Origin: an uncultured Bacteroidales bacterium
GTDB taxonomy: Bacteria; Bacteroidota; Bacteroidia; Bacteroidales; UBA932
Assembly: GCA_946614205.1 (NCBI GenBank)
Contig: CAMOGR010000160.1
Location: 1-8,791, forward strand
Direction of reading: 5' to 3'
Length of the DNA: 8,791 nucleotides
Shown: one piece after another, positions 1-7,671 of the stretch
Position numbering within the stretch: the stretch's first letter is position 1
How the letters are laid out: each line of letters starts with the position of its first letter
Made by a program: the position numbers and the translations under genes
The notes under the pieces: model-generated
Databases searched by the model: none
Told to the model about the DNA's origin: nothing
Seen by the model: only the letters and a program-made list of their open reading frames with translations

Positions 1-29
1 TAGGGACCTTTTCTAAGTGAACGACTCAT
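1..29 (-). CDS. rpsS: Ribosomal protein S19, first nine codons only
   Basis: The minus strand from the ATG at 27-29 reads MSRSLRKGP before leaving the window. This is the conserved N-terminus of bacterial S19 (family pattern M-x-R-S-L-K-K-G-P), a small-subunit protein of the 30S head. It begins 21 bp after the rplB stop, exactly where S19 is expected in the order rplC-rplD-rplW-rplB-rpsS, and is probably co-transcribed. There is no strong Shine-Dalgarno sequence, only a weak AGAG upstream. The remainder lies to the left of the window. The call rests on a short match plus synteny, which together are convincing. Confidence 0.9.
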
Positions 30-50
30 AAATCTCTAAGTGTTATTCCG

Positions 51-875
51 TTATTTCTTTCTTCTTTCAATGATGAACTTGTTGGACGCAGCCTTGGGGT
101 TGCGGGTCTTGTAACCCTTTGCAGGCAGACCCTTGCGTGAACGGGGATGTCCACCGGAAGCACGTCCTTCGCCACCACCCATCGGGTGATCGTGAGGGTT
201 CATAACGACACCACGGTTGTGAGGGCGCTTGCCGAGCCAGCGGCGACGGCCTGCCTTTCCGTGGGATTCAAGGTTGTGGTCGGTGTTGGACACGATACCG
301 ACGGTGGCGCGGCAGCTCACGAGAACCATGCGGGTCTCACCGGAAGGGAGACGCAGGACTGCGTGGTTGCCCTCGCGGGCTGCGAGCTGGGCGCTGGTGC
401 CGGCGCTGCGTGCCATGGTGGCACCCTGGCCGGGACGGAGCTCGATATTGTGAACAAGGGTACCGACAGGAATTTCACTCAGAGGGAGGCAGTTGCCGAC
501 CTCGGGAGCGACGCCGCTTCCGGAGGCGATAACCTGACCTACCTTGAGACCGTCGGGAGCGATGATGTACCTCTTCTCGCCGTCCTCGTACTGCACGAGG
601 GCGATGCGTGCGCTGCGGTTGGGGTCGTACTCGATGGTGAGAACGGTTGCAGTGCATTCGCCCTTGTCGCGGAGGAAGTCGATGATACGATACATTCTCT
701 TGTGGCCGCCGCCGATGTAGCGAACGGTCATCTGGCCGGTGTTGTTACGGCCGCCCGTGCTCTTGAGAGGCTCAAGCAATGATTTCTGGGGCTTCTTCGC
801 GGTGATTTCGCTGAAGGCGCTTATCACTTTGTTGCGCTGACCGGGAGTTACCGGTTTGAATTTTCTTACTGCCAT
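51..875 (-). CDS. rplB: 50S ribosomal protein L2
   Basis: Full-length L2 of 274 residues, the normal bacterial size. L2 is a primary 23S rRNA-binding protein near the peptidyl transferase centre and is needed for subunit association. Visible family signatures are the N-terminal [14 protein letters not shown], the GGGHKR loop of the OB-fold region, and the C-terminal [13 protein letters not shown] segment, which holds the conserved histidine-containing loop, followed by a basic tail ending in RRKK. The start is supported by a strong Shine-Dalgarno sequence (GGAGGA, 883-888 on the minus strand) 7 nt upstream. It starts 14 bp after the rplW stop and is the fourth gene of the operon. A 211-residue open frame on the opposite strand within it is a shadow. 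Confidence 0.98.
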   Translation of the reverse strand: MAVRKFKPVTPGQRNKVISAFSEITAKKPQKSLLEPLKSTGGRNNTGQMTVRYIGGGHKRMYRIIDFLRDKGECTATVLTIEYDPNRSARIALVQYEDGEKRYIIAPDGLKVGQVIASGSGVAPEVGNCLPLSEIPVGTLVHNIELRPGQGATMARSAGTSAQLAAREGNHAVLRLPSGETRMVLVSCRATVGIVSNTDHNLESHGKAGRRRWLGKRPHNRGVVMNPHDHPMGGGEGRASGGHPRSRKGLPAKGYKTRNPKAASNKFIIERRKK

Positions 876-882
876 GGCTTGT

Positions 883-888
883 TCCTCC
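883..888 (-). promoter_or_regulatory. Strong Shine-Dalgarno of rplB
   Basis: The minus strand reads GGAGGA with a 7-nt spacer before the rplB ATG, immediately after the rplW stop. Such strong sites are not the rule in Bacteroidota, so it is worth recording; it fixes the rplB start. Confidence 0.75.
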
Positions 889-889
889 G

Positions 890-1180
890 TTAGATGTTGG
901 CGTAGAAGTCGATCTTGTCGTCACCTGCTACGGTGATGTACGCCTTCTTGTAATGGTTGGCGCGGCCGCGAAGGAGTCCGCTCTTGGTGTAGCGGCTCTT
1001 GCGCTTGCCGTGGTAATTGACGGTATTGACGTCGGTTACGGAGACGTTGTAAAGCTTCTCCACCGCGTCTTTGATCTGAAGTTTGTTGGCCTTACGATCA
1101 ACGATAAAGCCGTAACGGTTCAACTTTTCGCCCTGAGCCGTCAACTTCTCTGTTACGATTGGCTTAATTAAAATTCCCAT
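890..1180 (-). CDS. rplW: 50S ribosomal protein L23
   Basis: Complete L23 of 96 residues, typical length. L23 binds 23S rRNA at the polypeptide exit tunnel and is the docking site for trigger factor and signal recognition particle. The sequence starts [12 protein letters not shown], the conserved N-terminal pattern (IxxPxxTEK). It carries the expected segment [20 protein letters not shown], in which a basic stretch precedes an amphipathic helix, and then [13 protein letters not shown]. It starts 12 bp after the rplD stop and ends 14 bp before rplB, within a single operon. The start is the only ATG that gives the conserved N-terminus. Its Shine-Dalgarno sequence is weak. Confidence 0.97.
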   Translation of the reverse strand: MGILIKPIVTEKLTAQGEKLNRYGFIVDRKANKLQIKDAVEKLYNVSVTDVNTVNYHGKRKSRYTKSGLLRGRANHYKKAYITVAGDDKIDFYANI

Positions 1181-1192
1181 CTTCGTGTGCGT

Positions 1193-1816
1193 TTATGCCC
1201 TCTCTGCAAGGATATCCTGTACGCCGTCGACAAGCACCAGGGAATTGGCGTTCATGATGGCGTAGGTGTTGATCTCGTCAACGGTGATGACCTTTACCTG
1301 CGGGAGATTGCGGGATGAAAGAAAGATGTTGTCTGAATTGTGGGGAAGCACGATGAGGACCTTGCGGTCGCCGGCCTTGATGGCCTTTACGATGCCGAGG
1401 AGTTCCTTGGTCTTGGGAGCTTCCATCTTGAAGGGCTCGAGCATGATGATTGCGTTCTCCTGAGCCTTGTAGCTGAGTGCGGAGTGACGTGCAAGCCTCT
1501 TGACCTTCTTGTTGAGCTTGTTGTGATAGAAACGGGGGACGGGGCCGAATACGCGGCCGCCGCCGACGAAGATGTTTGCCTTGCGGGAGCCGTGGCGTGC
1601 GCCGCCGCCGCCCTTCTGGCGACCGAGTTTCTTGGTGCTGAATGCAGTTTCGCTGCGATCCTTGGTCTTGGCGTTGCCGTGACGCTGGTTGGCGAGGAAC
1701 TGCACTACGTCGAGATAAATGGCGTGGTCGTTGGGAGTGATGCCGAAGACCTTCTCGTCCAGGGTAACGTTCTTACCGGACTGGGTGCCGTCGATTTTCA
1801 ATACTGCAAGTTCCAT
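1193..1816 (-). CDS. rplD: 50S ribosomal protein L4
   Basis: L4 (RplD) of 207 residues. L4 binds 23S rRNA and lines the constriction of the exit tunnel with an extended loop. That loop is visible as GRQKGGGGARHGSRKAN followed by GGGRVFGPVPR, the most conserved part of the family. The reading frame stays open upstream to 1987, but the extra 57 residues overlap rplC in another frame and have no family resemblance. The true start is the ATG at 1814-1816 (MELAVLKIDG), supported by a GGAGG at 1824-1828 on the minus strand, 7 nt upstream and inside the end of rplC. Only 2 bp separate the rplC stop from this start, so translational coupling is likely. In E. coli L4 also represses its own operon; nothing here shows whether that applies. 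Confidence 0.97.
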   Translation of the reverse strand: MELAVLKIDGTQSGKNVTLDEKVFGITPNDHAIYLDVVQFLANQRHGNAKTKDRSETAFSTKKLGRQKGGGGARHGSRKANIFVGGGRVFGPVPRFYHNKLNKKVKRLARHSALSYKAQENAIIMLEPFKMEAPKTKELLGIVKAIKAGDRKVLIVLPHNSDNIFLSSRNLPQVKVITVDEINTYAIMNANSLVLVDGVQDILAERA

Positions 1817-1818
1817 AA

Positions 1819-2445
1819 TTATGCCTCCAATAATACGTAAGAACCACGGGCTCCGGGAACGGAACCTTTGACAACGATGAGATTGTTCTCGGGGAGAACC
1901 TTGACAACCTTGAGGTTGAACACCTTCACGCGGGCGTTGCCCATGTGACCGGCCATGCGCATACCGGGAAGTACGCGGGAAGGCCATGAGGATGCTCCCA
2001 TTGAACCGGGGTGACGCAGACGGTTGTGCTGACCGTGGGTCTTGCCGCCGACTCCTGCGAAGCCGTGGCGATGCACAACGCCCTGGAAACCCTTACCTTT
2101 AGAGGTACCGACCACGTCCACGAAGGGGACCTCGTCCCTGAGGATGTCGGCTACGGTGAGCACGTCACCGAGCTTGAGCTCCTTGGAGAAGTCTGCGGGG
2201 AACTCGACAAGCTTGCGCTTGGGAGTGGTGCCGGCCTTTTTGAAATGCCCCATCAGAGGCGCGCTGGTGTGCTTTTCGGTGGTTTCGTCATAGGCAAGCT
2301 GTACAGCCTCGTAACCGTCGGTCTCGAGAGTACGGATTTGCGTGACAACGCACGGACCAGCCTCGATAACGGTGCACGGTATGTTTTTACCGTCGGCACC
2401 GAAAACGGAAGTCATTCCGATTTTTTTCCCAATTAATCCAGGCAT
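1819..2445 (-). CDS. rplC: 50S ribosomal protein L3
   Basis: L3 of 208 residues, normal length. L3 is an early assembly protein that binds near the 3' end of 23S rRNA and reaches towards the peptidyl transferase centre. Signatures are [15 protein letters not shown] at the N-terminus, the central [15 protein letters not shown] loop (the Gln here is the residue methylated by PrmB in enterobacteria), the [10 protein letters not shown] stretch, and the C-terminal [12 protein letters not shown]. It is the first gene of this operon: upstream there is an AT-rich leader of about 50 nt with no Shine-Dalgarno sequence, then a consensus promoter, and not rpsJ as in most S10 operons. Confidence 0.98.
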   Translation of the reverse strand: MPGLIGKKIGMTSVFGADGKNIPCTVIEAGPCVVTQIRTLETDGYEAVQLAYDETTEKHTSAPLMGHFKKAGTTPKRKLVEFPADFSKELKLGDVLTVADILRDEVPFVDVVGTSKGKGFQGVVHRHGFAGVGGKTHGQHNRLRHPGSMGASSWPSRVLPGMRMAGHMGNARVKVFNLKVVKVLPENNLIVVKGSVPGARGSYVLLEA

Positions 2446-2505
2446 TGGTTTGTTAATTAATTGATACTAAATGTTTTATCTGCTCCGCCTATTTTTTGCG
2501 GGCTG

Positions 2506-2536
2506 CAAAGATACGGATAATTTTTTGATTTACAAA
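2506..2536 (-). promoter_or_regulatory. Consensus Bacteroidota promoter of the rplC operon
   Basis: On the minus strand there is a TTTG (2533-2536), a 19-nt spacer and TATCTTTG (2506-2513). This is an exact match to the -33 TTTG / -7 TAnnTTTG pattern established for the Bacteroidota housekeeping sigma factor. Transcription should start around 2498-2501, giving a leader of roughly 55 nt rich in A and T before rplC. No obvious long hairpin was seen in that leader. The position shows that rplC is the first gene of a transcription unit here. Confidence 0.85.
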
Positions 2537-2579
2537 ATTTTACTTAAGATTAGCCGAAGTGACCGATCTCCGTCATCAT

Positions 2580-2611
2580 CTTGCAGGACCGGATTATAAT
2601 CGCTACCTTTG
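2580..2611 (+). promoter_or_regulatory. Promoter of the ECF sigma factor gene
   Basis: The plus strand carries TACCTTTG at 2604-2611, a perfect TAnnTTTG -7 element, with cTTG at 2580-2583 (3 of 4 matches to TTTG) 20 nt upstream. Initiation is expected 4-8 nt past the final G, that is about 2615-2619, which coincides with the ATG at 2619. It diverges from the rplC promoter about 45 bp away. This looks like a housekeeping promoter rather than an autoregulated ECF promoter. Confidence 0.7.
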
Positions 2612-2618
2612 CCGTTGC

Positions 2619-3116
2619 ATGAGCGACAGGGATATAGAACGGATTTTCAGGCAGAACTACAAGCCTCTCTGCATGTATGCCCTGCATTTCCTTGAAGACA
2701 TAGCCGCTGCCGAGGACGCAGTTCAGGACGTATTCGTCAGGCTTTGGGAGGCCTGTCCGCCCGAGGGGATAGGGAAGCCTTATCTGTATGCGATGACCCG
2801 CAACCGGTGCATAGACATCCTGCGCCGGTCCGCCCGTACCGTATCCATGCCCGAAGACGTTTCCATTGCGTCCCCGGACGAGCAGACAGTCGAGCGGTCC
2901 GAGACGGAGGCGCGCCTGTGGGAAGCTGTGGGCAGGCTCCCGGGACGCCGCAGGCAGCTGTTGCTCATGAGCAAGCGCGACGGCCTCAAATATGAAGAAA
3001 TCGCCGCACGGACCGGCCTTTCCGTAAGCACTGTCCGCAATCAGATATCCCGAGCGCTCAAAACCTTGCGTTCAGAGGGCGCCGACATCCTTCCGGTAAT
3101 CATTTTCTTTGTCTGA
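2619..3116 (+). CDS. ECF RNA polymerase sigma factor, FecI-like
   Basis: 165-residue extracytoplasmic-function sigma factor, resembling the Bacteroides expansion family of sigma-70 factors. Region 2 spans about residues 9-72 (FRQNYKPLCMYALHFL, then EDAVQDVFVRLWE and the DNA-melting part around YLYAMTRNRCIDILRR). A short acidic linker follows, then region 4 at about 100-150 with a helix-turn-helix (KYEEIAARTGLSVSTVRNQI). The hydrophobic tail ending IIFFV is common in this family. The frame stays open to a GTG at 2559, but those 20 residues overlap the promoter and lack family similarity; the ATG at 2619 gives the expected N-terminus. It is probably the partner of the FecR-like protein encoded at 6878-7663, but lies at the other end of that operon on the opposite strand. 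The pairing is inferred from proximity. Confidence 0.93.
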   Translation: MSDRDIERIFRQNYKPLCMYALHFLEDIAAAEDAVQDVFVRLWEACPPEGIGKPYLYAMTRNRCIDILRRSARTVSMPEDVSIASPDEQTVERSETEARLWEAVGRLPGRRRQLLLMSKRDGLKYEEIAARTGLSVSTVRNQISRALKTLRSEGADILPVIIFFV

Positions 3117-3131
3117 GCCAGCGGGGCGCCA

Positions 3132-4223
3132 TCATTGCTGCAGGGGCGCCGCAGGGACCTCGGTAACCCACTCGAAGCTCCGGTCCGAGGTGCTCTCTAT
3201 GCACACTAAACCCAGTCCGCCTTCTACGTTTGAGGGATATACCACCGGCTCGAACAGTATCTGGAACTCGGAATTCCCTCCGAGAACGGAATTGGCCTCT
3301 GCATTCGTAAAGGCCCTGAGGAAAAGGAAATCGTCGCGGCTGAGGGTAAGCAGGCGGAAGCTCAGCCGGGAGTGTACCGTCTGGCCCCAGGCGCCTTGCC
3401 GGGGGATGAAGAAATTGTTCCTAAGGTAAACCGTCGCAGTATAATCCGAATCTTTGAATCCTTCGTCGGAGAAGATACAGAACATGTTGGTCGCCAGGGG
3501 GAAATCTATCGGTGTATTGTCCCGTATCGCTTCTCTCTCGCGAGAGGAGTGAAAATCCCCCCTGAGGTTCGGATCGTCATCAAAGAAAAGCTCTGGAGCT
3601 TCGGTAAACCATTGTCTCAGGGAATCGGTCTGCCCCTCTTCCGGGTGGTGGGACACTGAGTCGAAGTGATACTCCACAAGAAGGCGCATCCAGGTGTCTT
3701 CCCCGGGAACATCCTTCATCCGGACCTTGCATTCCAGACCGTCGATGCGGTCGAAATAAGGCGTTTGCGGAACCTGAAGGGTATCGACGGAAGTGAGCTG
3801 GACGGCCTTTGGAACCCTGGCTGTGGCACTTGCGGACAGGTTTTCCCAAGCCGCCGTAATCTTCAGTTCGTCCCCTTCGTGCAGGTCTGCGTCGAAATAG
3901 TATCCGCTTTCGGGCAGAGGGCCGGGGATGTATTTTGCATTATAAGGCATGTCCGGATAACCCGGATAAGTGGCAGGCGAGGTATAGGAAGCTGCGCAGA
4001 GGTAGTCTCCGTTGAGGTAAACGTCCACCTTTGCATCTTTCAAATCCTTGGTGTCGCTTCTCAGTGAACTGAGAGAAACGTCGATGCGGTGAGAGCTTTC
4101 ATCGGTGCGGATGATGGCGTTGAGCACGAGGAGCCTCTCTTCCTGCCCCGACTGGTAATCTATCTTTGACGTACACGATGCGGCCAGAATGGCAAGGGCC
4201 GCTGCCAGAAGTCTTGTTTTCAT
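3132..4223 (-). CDS. DUF4249-type outer-membrane lipoprotein
   Basis: 363 residues with a lipoprotein signal peptide: basic MKTR, a hydrophobic stretch, and the lipobox LAAS-C with Cys17 as the lipidated residue. The mature part begins with a beta-rich domain (LLVLNAIIRTDESSHRIDVSLS, followed by a DVYLNG segment) and continues with alternating strands and many aromatics, consistent with the DUF4249 family. These lipoproteins are usually encoded next to TonB-dependent receptors and are thought to assist them at the cell surface, perhaps like a SusD-type binding lid; the actual ligand is unknown. The gene begins 6 bp after the receptor stop, so it is the last gene of the fecR-receptor-lipoprotein operon. 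Its stop is 15 bp from the convergent sigma gene, leaving almost no room for separate terminators. The family assignment is by appearance and context. Confidence 0.8.
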   Translation of the reverse strand: MKTRLLAAALAILAASCTSKIDYQSGQEERLLVLNAIIRTDESSHRIDVSLSSLRSDTKDLKDAKVDVYLNGDYLCAASYTSPATYPGYPDMPYNAKYIPGPLPESGYYFDADLHEGDELKITAAWENLSASATARVPKAVQLTSVDTLQVPQTPYFDRIDGLECKVRMKDVPGEDTWMRLLVEYHFDSVSHHPEEGQTDSLRQWFTEAPELFFDDDPNLRGDFHSSREREAIRDNTPIDFPLATNMFCIFSDEGFKDSDYTATVYLRNNFFIPRQGAWGQTVHSRLSFRLLTLSRDDFLFLRAFTNAEANSVLGGNSEFQILFEPVVYPSNVEGGLGLVCIESTSDRSFEWVTEVPAAPLQQ

Positions 4224-4229
4224 TGCTGC

Positions 4230-6881
4230 TCAGAATGTAAGCGTATAACTGAATGCGGGAATTATGGGAAGGATTGTCAGTTTCGTGAGCGTTACGCCGC
4301 CCTTTTCCTTTTTGTCTGCTGAGTTGTCCCAATAATACTCTTCAAAGGCGTGAAAGACGAAATTGGGGTTCATTGCATTGTATGCATTGTACAGGCTCAG
4401 GTTCCATACCGATTCGCCGCCTCGCCTCGTCGGGCGCCTGAGGTTTACGCCGATGTTGAGCCTGTGAGTGGGTGGCAGATTGTAATTGTTCCTGCCTGAC
4501 GACATATCGACGGAATCCCAAGTGCCGTTCGGTCTCAGGATTCTGGACGAACGCATAGGCATGCTCATCCATCCTCCGGAGTAGAAAGCCCACGATGCGG
4601 CTATATCTACGCGGTCAGAGAATTTATGGTTGACTACCACATCGACGCAGTGGCGTCTGTCGTATTTGTACGGGAAAGGCCGTCCAAGGTTTATCGAACC
4701 GTCCGGGAACACCCTTTCGCTCTGCGCGAGCGTATAGGAAATCCAGCCTGTAGTGGCGCCCGAAGTCTTACGGACGAAGAATTCCAGGCCCTTTGCCGTC
4801 CCCTGTCCCATCTCGACCTGGCTCTCCCAGCCGGAAGTGTTGGCAAGGAACATCACTCCTTCCTTGAATTCAAGAAGGTTCTTCATTATCTTCCAGTATC
4901 CTTCAACCGAGAACTCCCAACCGCGGAGCCCGTCGTAGTACAGGCCCAGCGTGAATTGGTCGGAGGTGACAGGCCTGATGTCCTTGGTTATAGGTACCCA
5001 GACATCCAGCGGGAGGGGAATGGAAGTGGATGACAGCAAGTGAACGTACTGGGACATCCTGGCGTAGCCGCCCTTGACGGAAAAGCCTGCTCCCGCATCG
5101 AAGCGGAGCGCTGCCCGCGGCTCCAGCGACCAGTAATTCCTCCCCTGGGTGTTGAACAAGGTGAAACGAAGCCCCGGATTGAAGGTCAGGCGCTGCCCTA
5201 TCTGTATGTTGTCGTCTGCATACAGGGACGCTTCGTGGCCGAAGTAAGAGAACTTGTCTCCGTCTTGCTGTTCGTAGTTTTCATCATGCATCGCCGCGAA
5301 TGAGGCAACATAGGCCTCGGGACGGAAATGATGGAACAGGTATTCCGCTCCGAACTTCACCAGATGCGAACCAGATGGCGTCCAGTCGAAATCGGACTTG
5401 GCGCCGATATCCGTTATTCCGGATACGTAGTCGATGTTCCATGAATTGAAGCTTTCTCCCTTTTTGTCGGAAAACGATACTTTGTCGCCAGCCCCGGCAT
5501 CCATGCGGAAGTTGTTGTAGAAGACAGAAGTGTTCGAAAACAGGCTCCCGCTGAAAACGTGGTTCCAGCGAATGGACGCCACCGTGCTCCCCCAGCCGAG
5601 GGCGGCATTTATCTGCTCGGTGCGTTCCACGGGGGTCTCCGTCTTGTCTGACGGGTTGTAACGGTAGTTGGAATCGGTCGAGAGACTTCTGAATCCGGCG
5701 TTGTCGCGGCCGTTGTACAGGGCAAGATGGAAACGGTCGGAATCAGACAGCCTCCAGTTGAGTTTTCCGTTGAGGTCGTAATAGTAATAATTGATATACG
5801 TGTCTTTCAGGAAGAGCCTCAGGAACGGTTCGGCAACAATGCTGTGCAGTCCGCGTGCGCTCAGGCTGTAGCTCAGCTTGTCTTTCACTATCGGTCCTTC
5901 GAGGTGGAATTTGTCGTTCAGTACTCCGACCGTGAACGAGCCATGCGTTTCCTTGAAGTTTCCGTCGTTGGTCCGGATTTCGAGTATGCTGGAGACGCGT
6001 CCGCCGTACCTTGCGGGGAAAGCTCCCTTATAGAGTGTCACGTCTTTCACCGCCTCGGGCTGGAAGATGGAAAACAGTCCGAGCAGATGGTCCATGTTGT
6101 AAACCGGAACGCCGTCGAGCAGCACCAGGTTCTCGGCCGGGCCGCATCCTCTCACGTAAAGTCCGGAAAAGCCTTCGATGCCTCCCTGTACGCCCGGAAG
6201 CATCTGCAGGGACTTCACAAGGTCGGCTTCTCCGAGCAGGGAAGGCATGCTTTTGAGCTGAAGCGAAGGGATTTCCATGGAACCGGGCAGGGAGGACCCG
6301 ATGCCGGCATCCCTCCGGGATACGATTCTTGCCGCATCCAGATTCGAATTGAAAACCAAGGAGATGTTGAGAGTGGTGTCGCGCCTGAGGGCCAGGTCGG
6401 TCTCGAAGTCATCGTAGCCGAGATGCGCCGCCGTGATATGGTAGTTGCCCGCTGGAAGCGTAAGCGTGAAGAAACCGTATTCATTGGTTACGGCGCCAGC
6501 GTTGGCGTTCAATTTCCCCGATGCCAGCACCCCTGCGCTGATGATGGTTTCCGAGGATGCCGCGTCGGTTATGTACCCGCTGACGGTTACGGCCCCGGCT
6601 TTCCTGAGGGGGCGCGGGAGAGGCTTGAGGATTACATTTCCTCCGCGAAGCTGCCACGAGATACCGGAGCCGTCGAACAGCTCCCCAAGCGCATCCTCGA
6701 GGGTCGCGGCGTTTACGGGCTTGTGCTTAAGGCCCTCCAGCCTGTGCTCTATGGAAGCGTCGTATATGAACCTGACACCGAACTTTTCGCCGACGCCCTC
6801 CATGCCGTATCCTTGATAGTCCTGCGCAAAGGCAAGGGAGGCGCATAGCAGCGCCGCAACTGCAGAAATGATTTTTTTCAT
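4230..6881 (-). CDS. TonB-dependent outer-membrane receptor with STN signalling domain
   Basis: 883 residues. A Sec signal peptide covers residues 1-19 (cleavage after AFA). An STN domain follows at about 30-88 (GVRFIYDASIEHRLEGL to NVILKP), the periplasmic module by which transducer-type receptors talk to a FecR anti-sigma factor. Next is a carboxypeptidase regulatory-like beta-sandwich at about 97-175 (VTVSGYITDA, then NEYGFFTLTLPAGNYHI). The plug lies at about 205-310 (GLYVRGCGPAENLVLLDGVPVY and GGRVSSILEI), and a 22-strand-type barrel runs to a C-terminal aromatic (FSYTLTF). It would import an unknown ligand using TonB-ExbBD energy. Its ATG overlaps the fecR stop by 4 bp, implying translational coupling. 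The downstream partner is a DUF4249 lipoprotein rather than SusD, which argues against a standard glycan Sus pair; an iron complex, cofactor or peptide is possible but cannot be read from the sequence. Confidence 0.93.
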   Translation of the reverse strand: MKKIISAVAALLCASLAFAQDYQGYGMEGVGEKFGVRFIYDASIEHRLEGLKHKPVNAATLEDALGELFDGSGISWQLRGGNVILKPLPRPLRKAGAVTVSGYITDAASSETIISAGVLASGKLNANAGAVTNEYGFFTLTLPAGNYHITAAHLGYDDFETDLALRRDTTLNISLVFNSNLDAARIVSRRDAGIGSSLPGSMEIPSLQLKSMPSLLGEADLVKSLQMLPGVQGGIEGFSGLYVRGCGPAENLVLLDGVPVYNMDHLLGLFSIFQPEAVKDVTLYKGAFPARYGGRVSSILEIRTNDGNFKETHGSFTVGVLNDKFHLEGPIVKDKLSYSLSARGLHSIVAEPFLRLFLKDTYINYYYYDLNGKLNWRLSDSDRFHLALYNGRDNAGFRSLSTDSNYRYNPSDKTETPVERTEQINAALGWGSTVASIRWNHVFSGSLFSNTSVFYNNFRMDAGAGDKVSFSDKKGESFNSWNIDYVSGITDIGAKSDFDWTPSGSHLVKFGAEYLFHHFRPEAYVASFAAMHDENYEQQDGDKFSYFGHEASLYADDNIQIGQRLTFNPGLRFTLFNTQGRNYWSLEPRAALRFDAGAGFSVKGGYARMSQYVHLLSSTSIPLPLDVWVPITKDIRPVTSDQFTLGLYYDGLRGWEFSVEGYWKIMKNLLEFKEGVMFLANTSGWESQVEMGQGTAKGLEFFVRKTSGATTGWISYTLAQSERVFPDGSINLGRPFPYKYDRRHCVDVVVNHKFSDRVDIAASWAFYSGGWMSMPMRSSRILRPNGTWDSVDMSSGRNNYNLPPTHRLNIGVNLRRPTRRGGESVWNLSLYNAYNAMNPNFVFHAFEEYYWDNSADKKEKGGVTLTKLTILPIIPAFSYTLTF

Positions 6882-7663
6882 AGTATGCTGATCTTAACGT
6901 CGAGTGTTTCCTCGATGAGCGCGACGGCATCTTCGAGCGTTTCGGCCCTGAACGTGCCGCTAAGCCTGCGCCCGGTGGCGTCGCATCGCACCTCGCGTCC
7001 GAAGCAGGACTCAAGGTCTTTTATGACGCTCTCAAGCGGTGTGTCGCTGTAAGTGAATGTATGGGTCGCCCATCCGGCTGGATTGACCACCTCCGGAGCG
7101 GAAAGCCCGGGCGCCGCCGCCCCGGCAGGCAGCTTGGCGCTTGCTCCTTTTTCCAGCACTATTGCTGCCTGGGGATTATTACGCTGGCAGAAAGAAACCT
7201 TTCCGCTCACAACGTCGACCGACGTGCCGCCGTCCGTCACCGATACCTGGAACTGCGTTCCGAGTACGGTCACAAGGGCGTCGGACGCCTCCACCTTAAA
7301 GGGGTGTGCTTCGTCCCTGGACACCTGGAAAAAGACCTTTCCCTGCATCCTGACCGTCCTGTCGCCATGTGCGAAACGCCGGCTGCGGAAAGACATCGAG
7401 GCTCCGGGGGCCAGAACCGCGGTGGAATTGTCGGGCAGGATGACTGTATGCGCCTGTTCCCTTGCTGGAACTTCCATGCGGCGCTCCGGCATCCGGTAAA
7501 CGAGTAGCACTGCGGCGGCGGCAGCAAGCGCGGCCGCAAACGCATAATACAAAGGACGCCGGATCTGACGGTGGCCTGCGCTGACTTTCTTCCAGGCTTT
7601 CCTGATATCGAGTGCTCCTGGAGTGAAATGCCGGGCGACGAATTCGAGGATGTTTTCTTTCAT
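6878..7663 (-). CDS. FecR-family anti-sigma factor (FecR plus DUF4974)
   Basis: 261-residue inner-membrane regulator. A short cytoplasmic N-terminus (residues 1-37, including DIRKAWKKVSAGH) precedes one transmembrane helix at about 38-56 (Ala/Leu/Val-rich). The periplasmic FecR domain at about 66-165 shows the family landmarks LPDNSTAVLAPGASMSF, GKVFFQVSRDEAHPF and VLGTQFQV. A C-terminal DUF4974 domain covers about 201-261 (FTYSDTPLESVIKDLESCF to DVKISIL). Such proteins hold or activate an ECF sigma factor and respond to the STN domain of a TonB-dependent transducer, here the next gene, with which it overlaps by 4 bp. The cytoplasmic part is shorter than in many Bacteroidota FecR proteins, which often have 70-90 residues before the helix. 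The operon probably starts here, 115 bp downstream of hemW. Confidence 0.93.
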   Translation of the reverse strand: MKENILEFVARHFTPGALDIRKAWKKVSAGHRQIRRPLYYAFAAALAAAAAVLLVYRMPERRMEVPAREQAHTVILPDNSTAVLAPGASMSFRSRRFAHGDRTVRMQGKVFFQVSRDEAHPFKVEASDALVTVLGTQFQVSVTDGGTSVDVVSGKVSFCQRNNPQAAIVLEKGASAKLPAGAAAPGLSAPEVVNPAGWATHTFTYSDTPLESVIKDLESCFGREVRCDATGRRLSGTFRAETLEDAVALIEETLDVKISIL

Positions 7664-7671
7664 AAAAGTGC

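Noticed and set aside
147..782. 211-residue open frame on the plus strand inside rplB
   Set aside because: It is antisense to a fully conserved ribosomal protein gene, has no recognisable domain and reflects third-position composition of the real gene.
1817..1987. N-terminal extension of rplD by 57 residues
   Set aside because: It overlaps rplC in another frame and lacks L4 similarity; the ATG at 1814-1816 has a GGAGG site 7 nt upstream.
2559..2618. GTG start extending the sigma factor by 20 residues
   Set aside because: The extension contains the promoter elements and no sigma-factor similarity; the ATG at 2619 gives the family N-terminus.
3125..3150. Pair of GGCGCC sequences between the convergent sigma and lipoprotein genes as a bidirectional terminator
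   Set aside because: The 6-bp arms could pair across a 14-nt loop, but there is no T-run on either strand next to the stem, and one arm lies inside the lipoprotein coding region.
5727..6848. 373-residue open frame on the plus strand inside the receptor gene
   Set aside because: Long for a shadow, but it mirrors the codon structure of the receptor on the opposite strand, shows no domain, signal peptide or ribosome-binding site, and the receptor frame is well supported by family motifs.
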